Shown: one piece after another, positions 9,612 to 21,065 of the stretch | Layout: every line of letters starts with the position of its first letter | Position numbering within the stretch: the stretch's first letter is position 1 | NCBI GenBank assembly: GCA_029783825.1 | Contig: JAREIK010001718.1 | Coordinates: forward strand, 3,414,898 to 3,478,897 | DNA: 64,000 nucleotides | Source of the DNA: Sapria himalayana | Taxonomy: Eukaryota; Streptophyta; Magnoliopsida; Malpighiales; Rafflesiaceae | Reading direction: 5' to 3' | Notes under the pieces: model-generated | The model's input: only the letters and a program-made list of their open reading frames with translations | What the model was told of the DNA's origin: nothing | Database searches by the model: none | Position numbers and translations under genes: made by a program

Positions 9612-12435
9612 TAGAGGTGTCAAACGGGTTGTGCCGGCCCAGGCACGATTTCTTAGGGCTAGGCCCGACACGGCCTGCCAACACCACTAGTTTTTTACAG
9701 TGCCGGGTCAGGCTCGTACGGGCTGAATTAAAAAATATTTTTTTTATAATATTTATATAATTATAAAATATAAATTAGATGATGTTTAAAAATATTTAAA
9801 TTATACATTGAAAAATTTTGAAAAGTTATAAAGTTTATTTTTTATGTTATTTGTTTTAATTATATTTTAATTAGATTAATATTTTTAGATTATAATTTAT
9901 TTGAATTAAATTTTAGAATTCTTAATGAAATTCTTAAACACAAAAACAAAATAAACACAAAATTTGTTTAACAAAAATTACAAAGTCACAAAGCCAAATG
10001 CTTAAACTAAAGCAAATACAATGTAAATAAAAATGAGTATAAAATATCAAAATTAAAAACCAGAATTAAACATAACTCATAACTCATAAGCATAAGCATA
10101 ACTATAACATAAGTGTCATCATCGGCATGTCGTAATCCGGCAATCATCAACCGTCAAGCATCAAGTGGCAATCTCATCAATTGTCCATCAGCGTATATTA
10201 TCATCCTAAACCTCAATATCAAAATCACTATTATATGGATCATCATCAGCAATCAACTTCTCTACTTTCGCTGTAGTCTCTGTCCCAGCACGATCATTAG
10301 ATATTGAACCTCGAATCCTCACAATCTTTCATGCATGTTAAAGTCTCAATAATATCCCGACGTAATCTCGATCTCCTATTTGAAATCATATTCACTGCAA
10401 CAAAAAAAATAGATTCCGATGTTATGCCCGACACCAGATGAGTCAGTAAATCTCGCGTCATCTTAGTCCTTAGATACCACAGGAAAAGTGGACTCATATG
10501 ATTTTCACCACTGTAATATATCAAAATTATTAGTATTAGAATGTGATAGGATTGAGCAGTAATCAGTATCTAAGTACCAAAAAAGTTCACTCCTATTCGA
10601 TAGTCCACCCTGTTTTTCCTCCTCACTAACTAAATGAAAAAATCGTCATCTTTGAATATGATAATAATGTTCATACTCATAGTCTCACTGCTACTACCAT
10701 CATACCTAGTATCGTAATATATGAAAAGATCAATTAATTTCTTGTGAATGAACCCTTCATATGGGTCTTCCAGGTTCATGCACGAAGAAATGTAAGTCAA
10801 AATATTATCTACCCCTTCCACCTTAACCATAGGGTCCATGCATGCAGCGAGACAATAAAGAGATGAAATGGTGGACTAGTACTTTAAGTACTTGGTTTCC
10901 ATCTCTGTAACCATATGACTAAGTGTTGGGTCAGCTCGATATATACTTCCTAAATATGCTACTAATATTGCATATGCTCCTGAGTACAATGCAAGTCGTG
11001 AGAGTATAAACTAACGAACACATGTTCGTCATATCATAAAAAATCTTCAGGAATTATATAAATGAAATTTATGTAGCCTAGTCAGTATCGTCAATAAAAA
11101 GTTCATCACTCTTACTATTTACGTAGTTGGAAATCACGTGTTCATACCCAACATATGACTCCAACAACAGGTACGTGTAATTTCAACTATGTCTCACATC
11201 TGATTGGAATCTTTTCTTCTTAAGATTCGTAGACAAATAGAGACTACCGAACTCATGTTGTCTGCGAGTTGTGCGAATGTATTTTAATAAGTTATGTATA
11301 TTATCCAAAGAGGTGGAACCCATCAAGATGATAAGCTTGGTCATGCTTTTCCTACCCAACTCGTTGTGATATATGAAGAAGGTAAATTTTGAGACTGAAC
11401 TAGATCCAGCCTCAAAAAATATACTCATAAGTAAGATTTTCCTAGGATCTAATACATCATGATTTTTGGTGCATATTTCAGCAAGACTCTTAAGGTGTCT
11501 AGTCTCAAACGCACTCTTACAAGTAATAATTTTCTTACAATATTTTCATAGTGTCGTTTCTTCTTCTTTATCCCTAATATTTTTTTTTTGTTTTATTATA
11601 TTAAAATAAGTCCAAACTACAGAGATCATCTTTATTTTTTGTTTTTTAGATGTTTGAGTTGAGATGATCGGAGAAACAAAAGTTTCAGTAGCCTTAGACC
11701 TTTGTGTAAAATTTCATTTTCTAAATTTAGATTAATTTCATTAGTATTTATCAATTTTTTGATATTTTAGACAAGAGGATATTTTAAAGAGTAGAGAGAG
11801 AGAGAGAGAGAAAGTAAAAAACTAATTATTTTTAAATATTAATTATTATGTTAAGTTAAGAGTTTTAGTTAAATATTTAAAAAAAAAACAAAAATACCCA
11901 TAAAGTAGTATAAAAATAAAGCATGTGCACCAAAATTCCAACTTCCAAAGCAGAGCCCACGTTTTGAGTTTTTTTATTTTTTATTGATTTTTTTTGGGGC
12001 ATAAACATGAGAGACATCGGATTTTGCTTCATAGCCGTTGGAGGCAAAATCCAACGGCTAAAATTCAAAAAAAAATTTAATTTTTAATTTTTTTAAAAAT
12101 TTTGAACCGTTGGGGATTGGAGGCAGGCGGTGGGGCTGGTGGAGGGGGGGTGGAATTTGACTCATGCCCGAGTGGTTTTCGGAACTATTGGGATCAGCTT
12201 CTGCCACAGGGGTGATTTTTTGGGTCGTTCCGAGGTACCATGCCAACGGGCCACAATACCATGTCGGGCCAGGCACGACACGAGGCCCGATTTGCCTCGG
12301 CATGACACGGCATGGTATGTGCCATGGACAAGCACGACACGAGCATGGGCACGAGAAATTCCCATGTCGTGCTGCGCCATGCACGGCTGAATCATGTAGT
12401 GTCTCGTGCCGTGTCGGGCCCAGTTAACACCTTTA
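9612..12435 (-). mobile_element. Ac-like hAT, internally deleted, minus orientation
   Basis: The left end reads TAGAGGTGTCAAACGGG at 9612. The right end, reversed from 12435, reads TAAAGGTGTTAACTGGGC. Flanks are GATGTGAG (9603-9610) and GATGTGAC (12436-12443), 7 of 8 alike with one extra base at the left junction, consistent with an old target duplication. The element encodes a decayed transposase on the minus strand and belongs to the same family as 23908-27539. A GC-rich subterminal zone with CACGACACG motifs lies at 12230-12430. Confidence 0.7.
10206..11560 (-). pseudogene. Ac-like hAT transposase pseudogene with internal deletion
   Basis: Minus-strand segments match the transposase at 24628. 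They are a BED remnant (KYCKKIITCKS, 11550-11515), FFEAGSSSVSKF (about 11415), a FQSDVRH string (about 11190), AKVEGVD-like and YYDTRYDG strings (10830-10690) and an acidic C-terminus (LIADDDPYN, about 10250-10215). At about 11310 the LIILMG segment runs straight into NLLKYIRTTRR, skipping about 540 bp that hold the first catalytic Asp and the DNA-binding region in the fuller copy. A further stop replaces the first zinc Cys. It cannot make a working transposase. Confidence 0.8.
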
Positions 12436-12693
12436 GATGTGACCAGTGAGCCATGATCAACATGTGCTCAGTATTGTGCTGATGGACCATGCCATCGGGC
12501 TAGGCACGCGTGTTGTGCTTGGCCCGACACGAGACAGTATTAGCTCTAGCCAAACATGACACAAGTCATGTTTCGGGCTGTCATGATCTAGGTCCAACCA
12601 TAATTTTGGATTATGCATTGTTGGGCTTGGCTTGACCAATTCTGGTCATGCCACATGTCATACCCGAGCCACCCATCCCACTTAACACCTCTA
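12436..12693 (+). mobile_element. hAT right-terminus fragment
   Basis: Ends in CCCACTTAACACCTCTA and holds CGGGCTAGGCACGCG and GGCCCGACACG subterminal motifs. The matching left end was not found. It may be the right half of an element into which 9612-12435 inserted. Confidence 0.45.
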
Positions 12694-12869
12694 TGGCCAA
12701 GGTTAATGGTAGTAGGGATTTGTTGTTGGTGATCTATTATAGATGAAGAATTATGTTGTCGTACCAAAGGTATGGTTGAAATTTGAAATGGTAGTGAAAT
12801 CCACGTAGAAATGAAATATGATGGAGGACTAGAGGAAGGAGTAGAGAGATGACTGAGGGAAATACATAC

Positions 12870-13870
12870 TCAATAAAGCCTAGATACATATATTTTGGTA
12901 TTAGAGTGAATATTATAGAAAATTTAATTTCAATCGTGGAAATCTCAACATTATGGTACTTTACTCACAAAGTAAAGATTAAAGTCATAATCATTTCTAG
13001 CATTATGGTTTTATATTGCAGAAAGATAAATATTCATCATGGCCATTTATAGTACTATTAATGCTAGAACATGATGCACATGCCAAGAATCCTAGTGACA
13101 CAAATTCAATCCTAATTATGGACAAATCAAGGCAAACAACATGTAATTTTGATTGGAATTAGGGTTTTGTGCTTATAAAATAGTTTGGGTGCTCATTGGG
13201 ACTCTCAAATCTACAAAATGTCATTCAACATATGTCGCATGATTTTCTCTTTGATGTCCGACTAAATTAAATTTTAGATTTGATAATATAATTATGTTAT
13301 AACAGATTATTAATTTTATGAGTTTATGTTGTATTTATGTGGTTTTTGGTTGTTTATGAATATTAATATAATTTAGAATTAAATATTTGGATTTTCACAA
13401 ATACATTAGTTTATGGGTGTCAGTAGTGATGGGTAGTGTTAGGCACTTACGGTGTAAAAATATGAAGAGACAAATATGAGGGAATCATCTTTGGTAGTGA
13501 CTATCTAATTGATGATGACCACTTTGTATACCAATATGACATACGAGCACCTGCATATATACTAGTTTATCTTTCACCTAATAACTGAACACAATATTAA
13601 CCCAACATGGAGAAACATCATCATATAAAAGTATGTATGCCAATCATAGAGTCTGAGTATATTTCTAATGACTAAGTACATATATTAAACACAAATGATT
13701 ATTAGTTTATTATTAAAAAATAAACTATGTGATATTGATATCTAGATTTACATTTACTTAATTACTTGCATGCATGTATACTTGCGTTACGTTAGATAGG
13801 AGATTCCCACTCAACTAAGTTTTGAGATTATGTCAACTTTGAGTTTTGGCACCATAGTAAAGTTACAATA
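12870..13870 (+). repeat. Truncated 5' LTR of gypsy element A
   Basis: It parallels the right part of the LTR at 17670-20143. Shared landmarks are a TATAGAAAATTTAATTTC string (12913 and 18442), CATTCAACA...GATTTTCTCTT (13210 and 18925) and an AACATGGAGAAA string (13605 and 19862). It ends AAAGTTACAATA at 13870. The first 1.4 kb or so of the LTR is absent; 12694-12869 between it and the hAT end is unassigned. Confidence 0.65.
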
Positions 13871-13872
13871 AA

Positions 13873-13893
13873 TTTTTAGCATCGTTAGAGATT
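13873..13893 (+). other. Decayed primer-binding site of gypsy element A
   Basis: Immediately after the LTR, TTAGCATCGTTAGAGATT resembles TGGCGCCGTTGCCGGGGATT, the usual PBS of Athila/Tat-type plant gypsy elements. The following ATAGTCAACTTGAG also matches the leader of element B (minus strand near 42560). The identification rests on position plus partial identity. Confidence 0.4.
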
Positions 13894-15972
13894 ATATTAA
13901 TAATTTAATAGTCAACTTGAGTTATCATAATTATCCATGCAAAAAAAATATTTCTATTTTAAGTTGTGTGGATATAATTTTTTGCTTAGTATTTAAATTA
14001 TATTTATGATGTGAGCGTGCTTTTTATTTTTATTTGCTTTTTGTTATTGTTCTGTACTCACTATACCAAAATTTCATCAGCAAACCTCTGAGATTGAGTT
14101 AAATCCTCTAGACCCAAAAATTGATAAACCATGAAAATGAATTTATTCAAAGCAATGGGTAGTACTATAGGCCTTGCAATAAATTCGATCCATACTATTG
14201 TCCTTATATTCAAAATCTGGAAGATCTATTATATGTGAATCCATAATGATAACTTTGAGATTGATATGGATGGAAGTGAAAATTAAAAAAATGAACATGA
14301 TTTTGGAGGATGTATCACTCGAAGTTCTAATATTTTATAAGGAAAATATGAATGAAACTGAGGGTAGAAAGGAAGATGAACAACACAATGATAACTTTGA
14401 GATTGAAGTTTAGTAAAGAGTTGTGACACTTGAAAAAGTCACAATTTTTATCACTAAAATTTTAAAGATATAAACCATGGTAAAAATTGAAGGAACCACA
14501 ATTTATTGATACTATTGCCCAAAAAAACAAAGAAAGTTTGGATATCTTTAATTAACCACCTTTAATCGACATAAAAATTATAAGGCTAAAAGAAAGAAAA
14601 AATTATACTAAAAAAGAGCATAGAGATCTGAGATTGAAAAATATAAAATTAAATCCAAAAATAAATCTAGCTATTGATATTAAATGTAATGATGCTTGGG
14701 AGGAAACCTAAGATTTTATGTTTCTCTTGACTCATATAATAAATATCTACATTTTTTTAATGCATACAGACATCATTAATAATTGTTTATAATAGATACT
14801 TGAATGAAGTTTTCAACATTCAACCCCACTTATAGCTTTCTTGTTAGTTCTAGTCACAATACTCAAACCTATTTATGATTTTATTTTTAAATAAAAGCTC
14901 CAATTGTGTGAAAAGTAAGACAATTTTTGGGGCATGACTAAAACCTAATCCCTTTTAAACCTTAAACTTGTTTTTTTTTTTGCAACACATCTAATTTTTC
15001 TTCTCTCCTATTCTAACAAAAAAACTTTGGAACATCATCAATTGAAGATTTGAGCTACCATGGAGGATAAACATTGATTTAGGAGCTAAGAGCAATAAGA
15101 GATGATATTGAATCAAACAAAAATAAAAATAAAAAGACAAGTAATAGAGGCAATTCACCACCAAGGCTTCACCTAAAATCATGGAGCAAGAGTCAACTTT
15201 CTTCATAGAAACTTGATAAAAATAGGTGACTTTAGTTTTGAGTAGGAAGATCTTCATAGGTGAGTGTATTTTAAAATAAATTATTCCTCTCTTTCTTGGA
15301 ATCAATTAGGACAAGAAAGTGGGAAAAATTTTGCATGCACATGAAAAGAGGTAACACTTTAATTGTAAAAGAATTTTCTACCAATTTAGAAGGTATAGAT
15401 GACCAGTGATATGTATGAGAAGTGTGAGTACCCTTTGATATAGAATTCATAAATGAGATATTTGATTTACAAGGAATCATGGATGACATGCTTTTTCACA
15501 ATACTAAAAATATAATCAAACTAGAAAGCATTCACAATTATATTGATGGGTGTGAAAAAGAAGAATAAAGAGTTTTCTTGAAAGCAATTACTCATAGATG
15601 AGAGTAATATTTGGTTGTATTTTCTATGCTCGATTTTGCAGCCAAGCCTCCATGTCAAAGGATTTAAGATCTATGTAGGAAAGGATTTTATAGATATTGA
15701 TTCTTAATTTTTTGGAGGGTAATTCTGTGGATAATTAATTCACCCTTCATTCATAATGATATTGTGTTAAGCCAATGGAGTCATAATGTATGAAAACAAA
15801 AATGAAATCTCCCCATGAAAATTCGTTCTGACAAGTGTGAAAAGAGGGCTAGAATAAAGCAACATAAAAAAGAAAACTCTTAGAGGGGAAAAGTCAATTA
15901 AAATTGGGAAAAATGTGTCACCCTTCTTCGAGATCATCATGGAACCAAAAAGAAGAAGTAATAAAAAAATTG
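13894..15972 (+). pseudogene. Decayed internal region of gypsy element A
   Basis: This is AT-rich sequence between the primer-binding site and the duplication at 15973. Only short open frames remain (for example 14198-14413) and I could not recognise gag or pol motifs in them. It is assigned to the retroelement by position between two LTRs of one family. Confidence 0.4.
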
Positions 15973-17745
15973 AAGATCAGCTAGAACTGGTCGAATATTA
16001 CTTCTTGAAGAAAAATAAGAATTTGGAGAACACATAAATATTCTGAATATGATAAAGTGTGAGATTGATTATAGAGATTAGCATTGAAAATGAAGATAAA
16101 GCATGTGTATACTTATTAGATGGAGGAACTAGAGAAAAGAGATATCAAGTAGGAAGAAAATGTCAAAATAATAGAAGCGAAAGATCGAAAAAAGATGGAG
16201 AGAAAAGAGATGCATTGTTGGAAATGCATCTCCAAAAGAAAAAGATTCTATTTGTATCTACCCATGATAAATTTGAAGAACACATTCTGAATATCTTAGA
16301 GGAGGGAATGAAGTGAATGAAAACTAAAATGATTAGAAGCACCAATTTATTTTAGAAACTATATTAATCCATTACAGGGAATTGACAAAAAATGATCGTG
16401 GAACAAGATTCAAAAAATAGAAGAAAATGTGCATTATTGGAAGAAATAGTGAATCAAAGTTATTGGAGATTTTATGGAGAATCAGAAGCAAATATACTTT
16501 GCTCTTGGTTCGTTTGAAGACACCATGAATTATATTGGAAATAGATAAGATGTAATATATGACATGTTTGCTTAAATGATGGAATGGATAGAAAAGACAA
16601 AAGATTCAAAGAAACATTTCACATCTTGATCTCTATTTGAATCCTATAGCAAAGTTTACATTCTAGATTATGTTTTTAATGATTAATTATACCACACTCC
16701 TTCGCAAGGTTGAGATGTATATATTTGTTATCCATGTTGATGTTGTAATTTTTTTTTTCTTATGATATTGATGTTATGAATAAATTTTTTTGTTTGGAGG
16801 TAGACTCATTTGAACATGGATAATTAATACTTTTAGTGTAAGAATTTGTTTGGTACTTTAAATACCAAATAATTTGTATCATGTGGGGAGTAAATTTAAG
16901 TGTTTTTAAAGATCAGCTAGACATAGTCGAATATTACTTCTCAAAGAAAAAGAAGAATTTGGAAAACTTACATATTCTAAAGAAGATAAAGTGGGATGCT
17001 GATTATAGAGATGAGCATTTGAAAATAGAAATAAAGCATGTGTAATACCTTTTGAAGGAGGAATTGGAGAGAAGATATATCAATTGGAAAGAATATGTCA
17101 AAAGAATATAAGAATAAGATCGAGCAAAGGTAGCGAAAAGAAATGCATTGTGAGAGATGCATCTCCAAAAGAAGGAGATTCTATTTATATTTACCCAATG
17201 CAAATTTTAAGAACACATTCTAAAAATCTTAGAGGAGGGAATGAAATGAAAGGAAACTATAATGATGGGAAGTGCCAATTATTTTGGGAAATTATATGAA
17301 TCCATTGTAGATAACTAGCAGAAAATGATCATAAAACAAGATTCAAAAAATGGAGGAAAATATGCAATATTGAGAGAAGTAGCTAATCAAAGTTGTGGGG
17401 AATTTTTGTGAGAACCAAAATTAAATCTACTTTGCTCTTGTTTCATTTAAAGATACCATGAACTTCATTGGAAAAAGATAGGATGTACTGTGACATGATT
17501 GCTTAAATAATGAAATTGATAGAAAAGAAAGATCCAAAGAAGCATTCACATTTATCCATGTTGATATTGTAATATTTTTTTCTCTCTTATGATATTGATG
17601 TTATGAATAAATTTTTATGTTTGGAGAGAGACTCATTTTCTCAGAAATGATTAATATTTTTAATGTGAATGTTTTATTAGTACTTTAAGTAACAAATAAT
17701 TTGTATCATTTAGAGAGTAAATATAAGCATGTTTCCATGTATTTT
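15973..17745 (+). repeat. 936-bp direct duplication at the 3' end of gypsy element A
   Basis: AAGATCAGCTAGA at 15973 recurs at 16909 (AAGATCAGCTAGAC), with diverged similarity throughout. Shared landmarks are a GATGCATCTCCAAAAGAA string and an ATGAATAAATTTTT string. Unit 1 ends with TGTTTGGTACTTTAAATACC at 16847-16908, which is the first 62 bp of the LTR. The arrangement is thus internal end, LTR head, internal end again, full LTR. The copies have diverged by many substitutions, so the event is old. Confidence 0.75.
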
Positions 17746-18757
17746 AGTATATATCAAAAAGATTCCTCCAAAATTTTTATTTTGAAAATATTTGACAAAT
17801 ATTAGTAAAATCATAAAATATTTTAGTGAAAATTATTAACTTAGTGGAGTAGAGACTTGGAGGGAAGATGAGCGATGAAGTGTTATGATAAATCTTTTAT
17901 CATGACTTATATACATATCCAACATTAGCTTAAGTAGTCATGACATCTTTTCTTAGTCAAGATATACTTTTTATGTAATGTCTCAACTATCAAGCTAATA
18001 CAATTATTTTAATATTCAATACATTTATCATGGTCATGATTTTTACTTGAAGTCATAACCTCGCTAATTCTAAACCACTTTACATGCATGACATTATTTT
18101 CACATCGTGTCAATCGAGTACCCTGGTAATAAAAGTAGTTATGATATATTCCAAAGATATTATTTATTCAAATTAGAGCTAAAATAACAAGTGATGCGAG
18201 TCATAATATTATTTTCTACCATGACTTTTAATTCTATATAGCAACTAATTTAGTCTTAGCATTTTCCATTACTGTAATTTTATACTTTAGAAAGAAAATT
18301 CTAAAGACATGACCAACTCCAATACCATGATTTTGTGGTATAGAGAGTTATTCCTTAGTTATAGTAATATTAGAGCCATGATAATTTGTTCACATAAATA
18401 AGACTATAGTCATGGCCAATTTCATGCAATGATTTGTATTATAGAAAATTTAATTTCTATCATGACAATCCTTGTGCCACAACACTTTGCTCACAAAATC
18501 AAAATTAAAATCGAGGTCATTCCTAGTATCATGACTTTGTATTATAGAGTGATAAATAATTATCATTATCATTTCCATCACTATAACATTTGTGCTCCAA
18601 AGGAGGTCCAAAGAGATATCAAAATCATGATTTCAATTTTGTGTTATGACTTATAGCTTAGAGTATTACATAAATCTCTAAAGTATAAAAACTCTACTTA
18701 ATAAAAAAAAGAGAGAGAAGGGAACACAATGTGCATGCCAAGAACCCTAGACAATGT

Positions 18758-18823
18758 AAATTCAACTCCAATTAAGGGAAAATTCGACTCCAATTAAGGG
18801 CAAATTCGACTCCAATTAAGGGC
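18758..18823. repeat. 22-bp tandem repeat, three copies
   Basis: AAATTC(A/G)ACTCCAATTAAGGG begins at 18758, 18780 and 18802. The homologous place in the 5' LTR (about 13105) holds a single unit, so the expansion occurred in this LTR copy. Confidence 0.85.
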
Positions 18824-19186
18824 AAATCCAAGATGAATAATAAGTAATTTTAATTGAAATTAAGGTTTCATGCATATAAATTAATTTGAGCATTCCAATG
18901 AGACACTCAAATCTACAAGATACCATTCAACACATCGCACATGATTTTCTCTTCAATATCCAATTAAATTAAATTATAGGATTGATAATATAATTATATT
19001 GTGATGAATTATTGATTTTATGAATTTATGTTTGTGTTTATATGATATTTGGATGTTGATAGATATTGATGCAAAAATCAAAATTGAGATTTTAATGAAT
19101 TTATCAAATTTATACATATTGGCCATGTCAGATAGTGACCGGTAAATCATAAGATAGAGTCATATAGTTTTATAAGTATTGGCTAT

Positions 19187-19676
19187 GGTGTGAGAGTCAT
19201 GTATTGGCTATGGTAAATAGTGACAGACATATCATGGGACACATACAACTATGAAAAACTCATATAGTGGTGATAGTCCTACAAATCATTCATGCTTGTA
19301 TGACTTTTATAGTTGAAATTCATGAGAAGTCATATATTTATTTGTAATGAGTATGACATTTACATAGCCTAAAATACAAAGATAGTTAGAACCATATTAT
19401 CTCACCTAGGAGTTTCACCATAGTTTGAGAGTCATGTATTGGCTATGGTGAATGATAAATGGTTACAGGCATATCATGGGAAACATACATCTATGGGATA
19501 CTCATGTATTGGCAAGAATTCCTACAAATCATTCATGCTTGTATGACTTTTATAGTTAAAATTTATTGGAAGCCATATATTTATTTATTATGAGTATGAC
19601 ATTTACAAAGCCTAAAATACAAACGCAAAGTAATTATCAATGAAAATTACTGTATTGCCTAAAATATGTAGATGTA
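19187..19676. repeat. 245-bp tandem duplication inside the LTR
   Basis: TGAGAGTCATGTATTGGCTA at 19191 recurs at 19436. Both are followed by a CATATCATGGGA string and a TCATTCATGCTTGTATGAC string. The copies are diverged. Confidence 0.75.
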
Positions 19677-20159
19677 TAAATGATCTATGCACGAAATGAC
19701 ATATTGTTTTGATCTTAAAATACCAAAAGATCAACTATAAGGGAATCATCCTTAGTATTGATAGTATAATGGATGATGGTCACCTTATATGCCAAGAGGA
19801 CACATGAGAATTTTTACACTAATCTATCATTCATCCAATAACAAAATACAATATTAACTAAACATGGAGAAATCATGCACAAGTAGATTTGTCAATCCTA
19901 GAGTCTGAGTATATTATTTATAACAAGTACATCTATTCAACTCATATAGTTATTAGCTCATTATTTATTATTTGAATTGTAAAAATAATTACTATGTGAT
20001 TGATATATAGACTTATATCTATTTTATTATTTGTATGACTTATATACTTATGAAGCTATATTTGATGTGAGATCATTGCTCAACTTTATTTTAGGATTGT
20101 ATCAACTGACTATGAGTATTGAAACTCTTGCAAAGTCATAATAGACAACAAATAAGTTC

Positions 20160-20753
20160 TCAGTATTTATCACCAAGGCCATCAAGTATCTTGTTAATGA
20201 GATCTTCTACATCTAATGGTGCTCCAAGATGAGCAAGGTCATCAACCTTTGCCTTGATGGGCTGTAGAAATGATGTGACATTATTAGAGACTTTGGTGAT
20301 CATCTCTAGTTGGATTTTGGTCTTTTTGATATGGTAATGAGAAGGATTGGTATATGTGGTGGCCATGATAATCCATGCTTCTCGGACAATCTTGGCTTGT
20401 GCAAAAAATAGTATGATGGTATGGGAGATGGATCCAAAACTTGCATTCAAGATCAATTGGTCTTGGCAGATCCTAAGTGTGGGAAAAGGGTTGGATGGAT
20501 TTGGATGTATATTTTTTTCTGAGTGGCTATGGAACATGGCTTGGAGCCAGCAATATATCCTAAAAGGTCATAGCCAAAGATGATAGTATGAAATTGTAGT
20601 TTCTATGAGAGGTAGTTGGCTGAGGTGAGTTTTAGAGGGGTTTGGGCAGCAATATTAATGATGATAAGGGTGTTGGGAGATTCATTTGTGCTGAGAGTGG
20701 ATAAAGAAGAAGCAAGCATGACTTGTTTGTAATTTAGGAAAAGAGAAGCATGC
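20160..20753 (-). pseudogene. Ty1/copia gag fragment
   Basis: Minus-strand reading from 20720 gives TPLKLTSANYLS and FGYDLLGYI in one frame, then shifts frame. The frame ending at 20160 continues with an AQAKIVREAW string, SFLQPIKAKVDDLAHLGAP and DLINKILDGLGDKY. These are hallmarks of the copia gag (UBN2/retrotran_gag) domain, which forms the virus-like particle. The protein is cut off at 20160 next to the gypsy LTR and has a frameshift and a stop. Zinc knuckle, protease and pol are absent. Confidence 0.85.
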
Positions 20754-20765
20754 GCTCTAATACCC
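20754..20765 (-). other. Copia primer-binding site
   Basis: On the minus strand GGGTATTAGAGC lies just upstream of gag. It resembles GGTATCAGAGC, complementary to the initiator tRNA-Met used by most plant copia elements. It marks the LTR/internal junction. Confidence 0.6.
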
Positions 20766-21060
20766 TAAATAAGTGAAAGGCTTGATGCTTTTCATTAATT
20801 AAATATCCATATAAATACAAAACCAAGAATGATTTAACATCCTACAAATTAGGGAGGTTACACACTAAATATTATATCTATAGATGACATTTAAATATAT
20901 TGGAATAATTTAAACTAAAGGGAAAGACTAAGTCCCCTAACTAATTATCTATATATAATAAGTTGAAGATCCTCCAAATTAGGAAGGTTACAAACAAAAT
21001 ACTATATATGTGGATGACATCTAAAAAATATTTGAATAATTCAAACTTAAGAAAAAGCTT
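20766..21060 (-). repeat. Partial copia 5' LTR
   Basis: AT-rich sequence upstream (minus strand) of the primer-binding site. It contains a diverged internal repeat: CCTACAAATTAGGGAGGTTAC near 20850 and CCTCCAAATTAGGAAGGTTAC near 20971. The outer LTR boundary was not seen; a PIF-like terminus begins about 21066. Confidence 0.4.
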
Positions 21061-21065
21061 AAGGT

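Larger units (their letters stand above)
17670..20143 (+). repeat. 3' LTR of gypsy element A, about 2.47 kb
   Basis: Starts TGTTTTATTAGTACTTT and ends CAAAGTCATAATA, matching in reverse the ends of the LTRs at 47238-49380 and 33162. It has internal tandem repeats. It abuts copia gag at 20160, so it probably inserted into that element. No coding sequence. The 5-bp target duplication could not be confirmed because the other end is truncated. Confidence 0.7.

Noticed and set aside
2558..12693. Pairing the hAT ends at 2558 and 12693 as one large element
   Set aside because: Flanks TGGTTAGG and TGGCCAAG differ at three of eight bases and the subterminal sequences do not match well enough.
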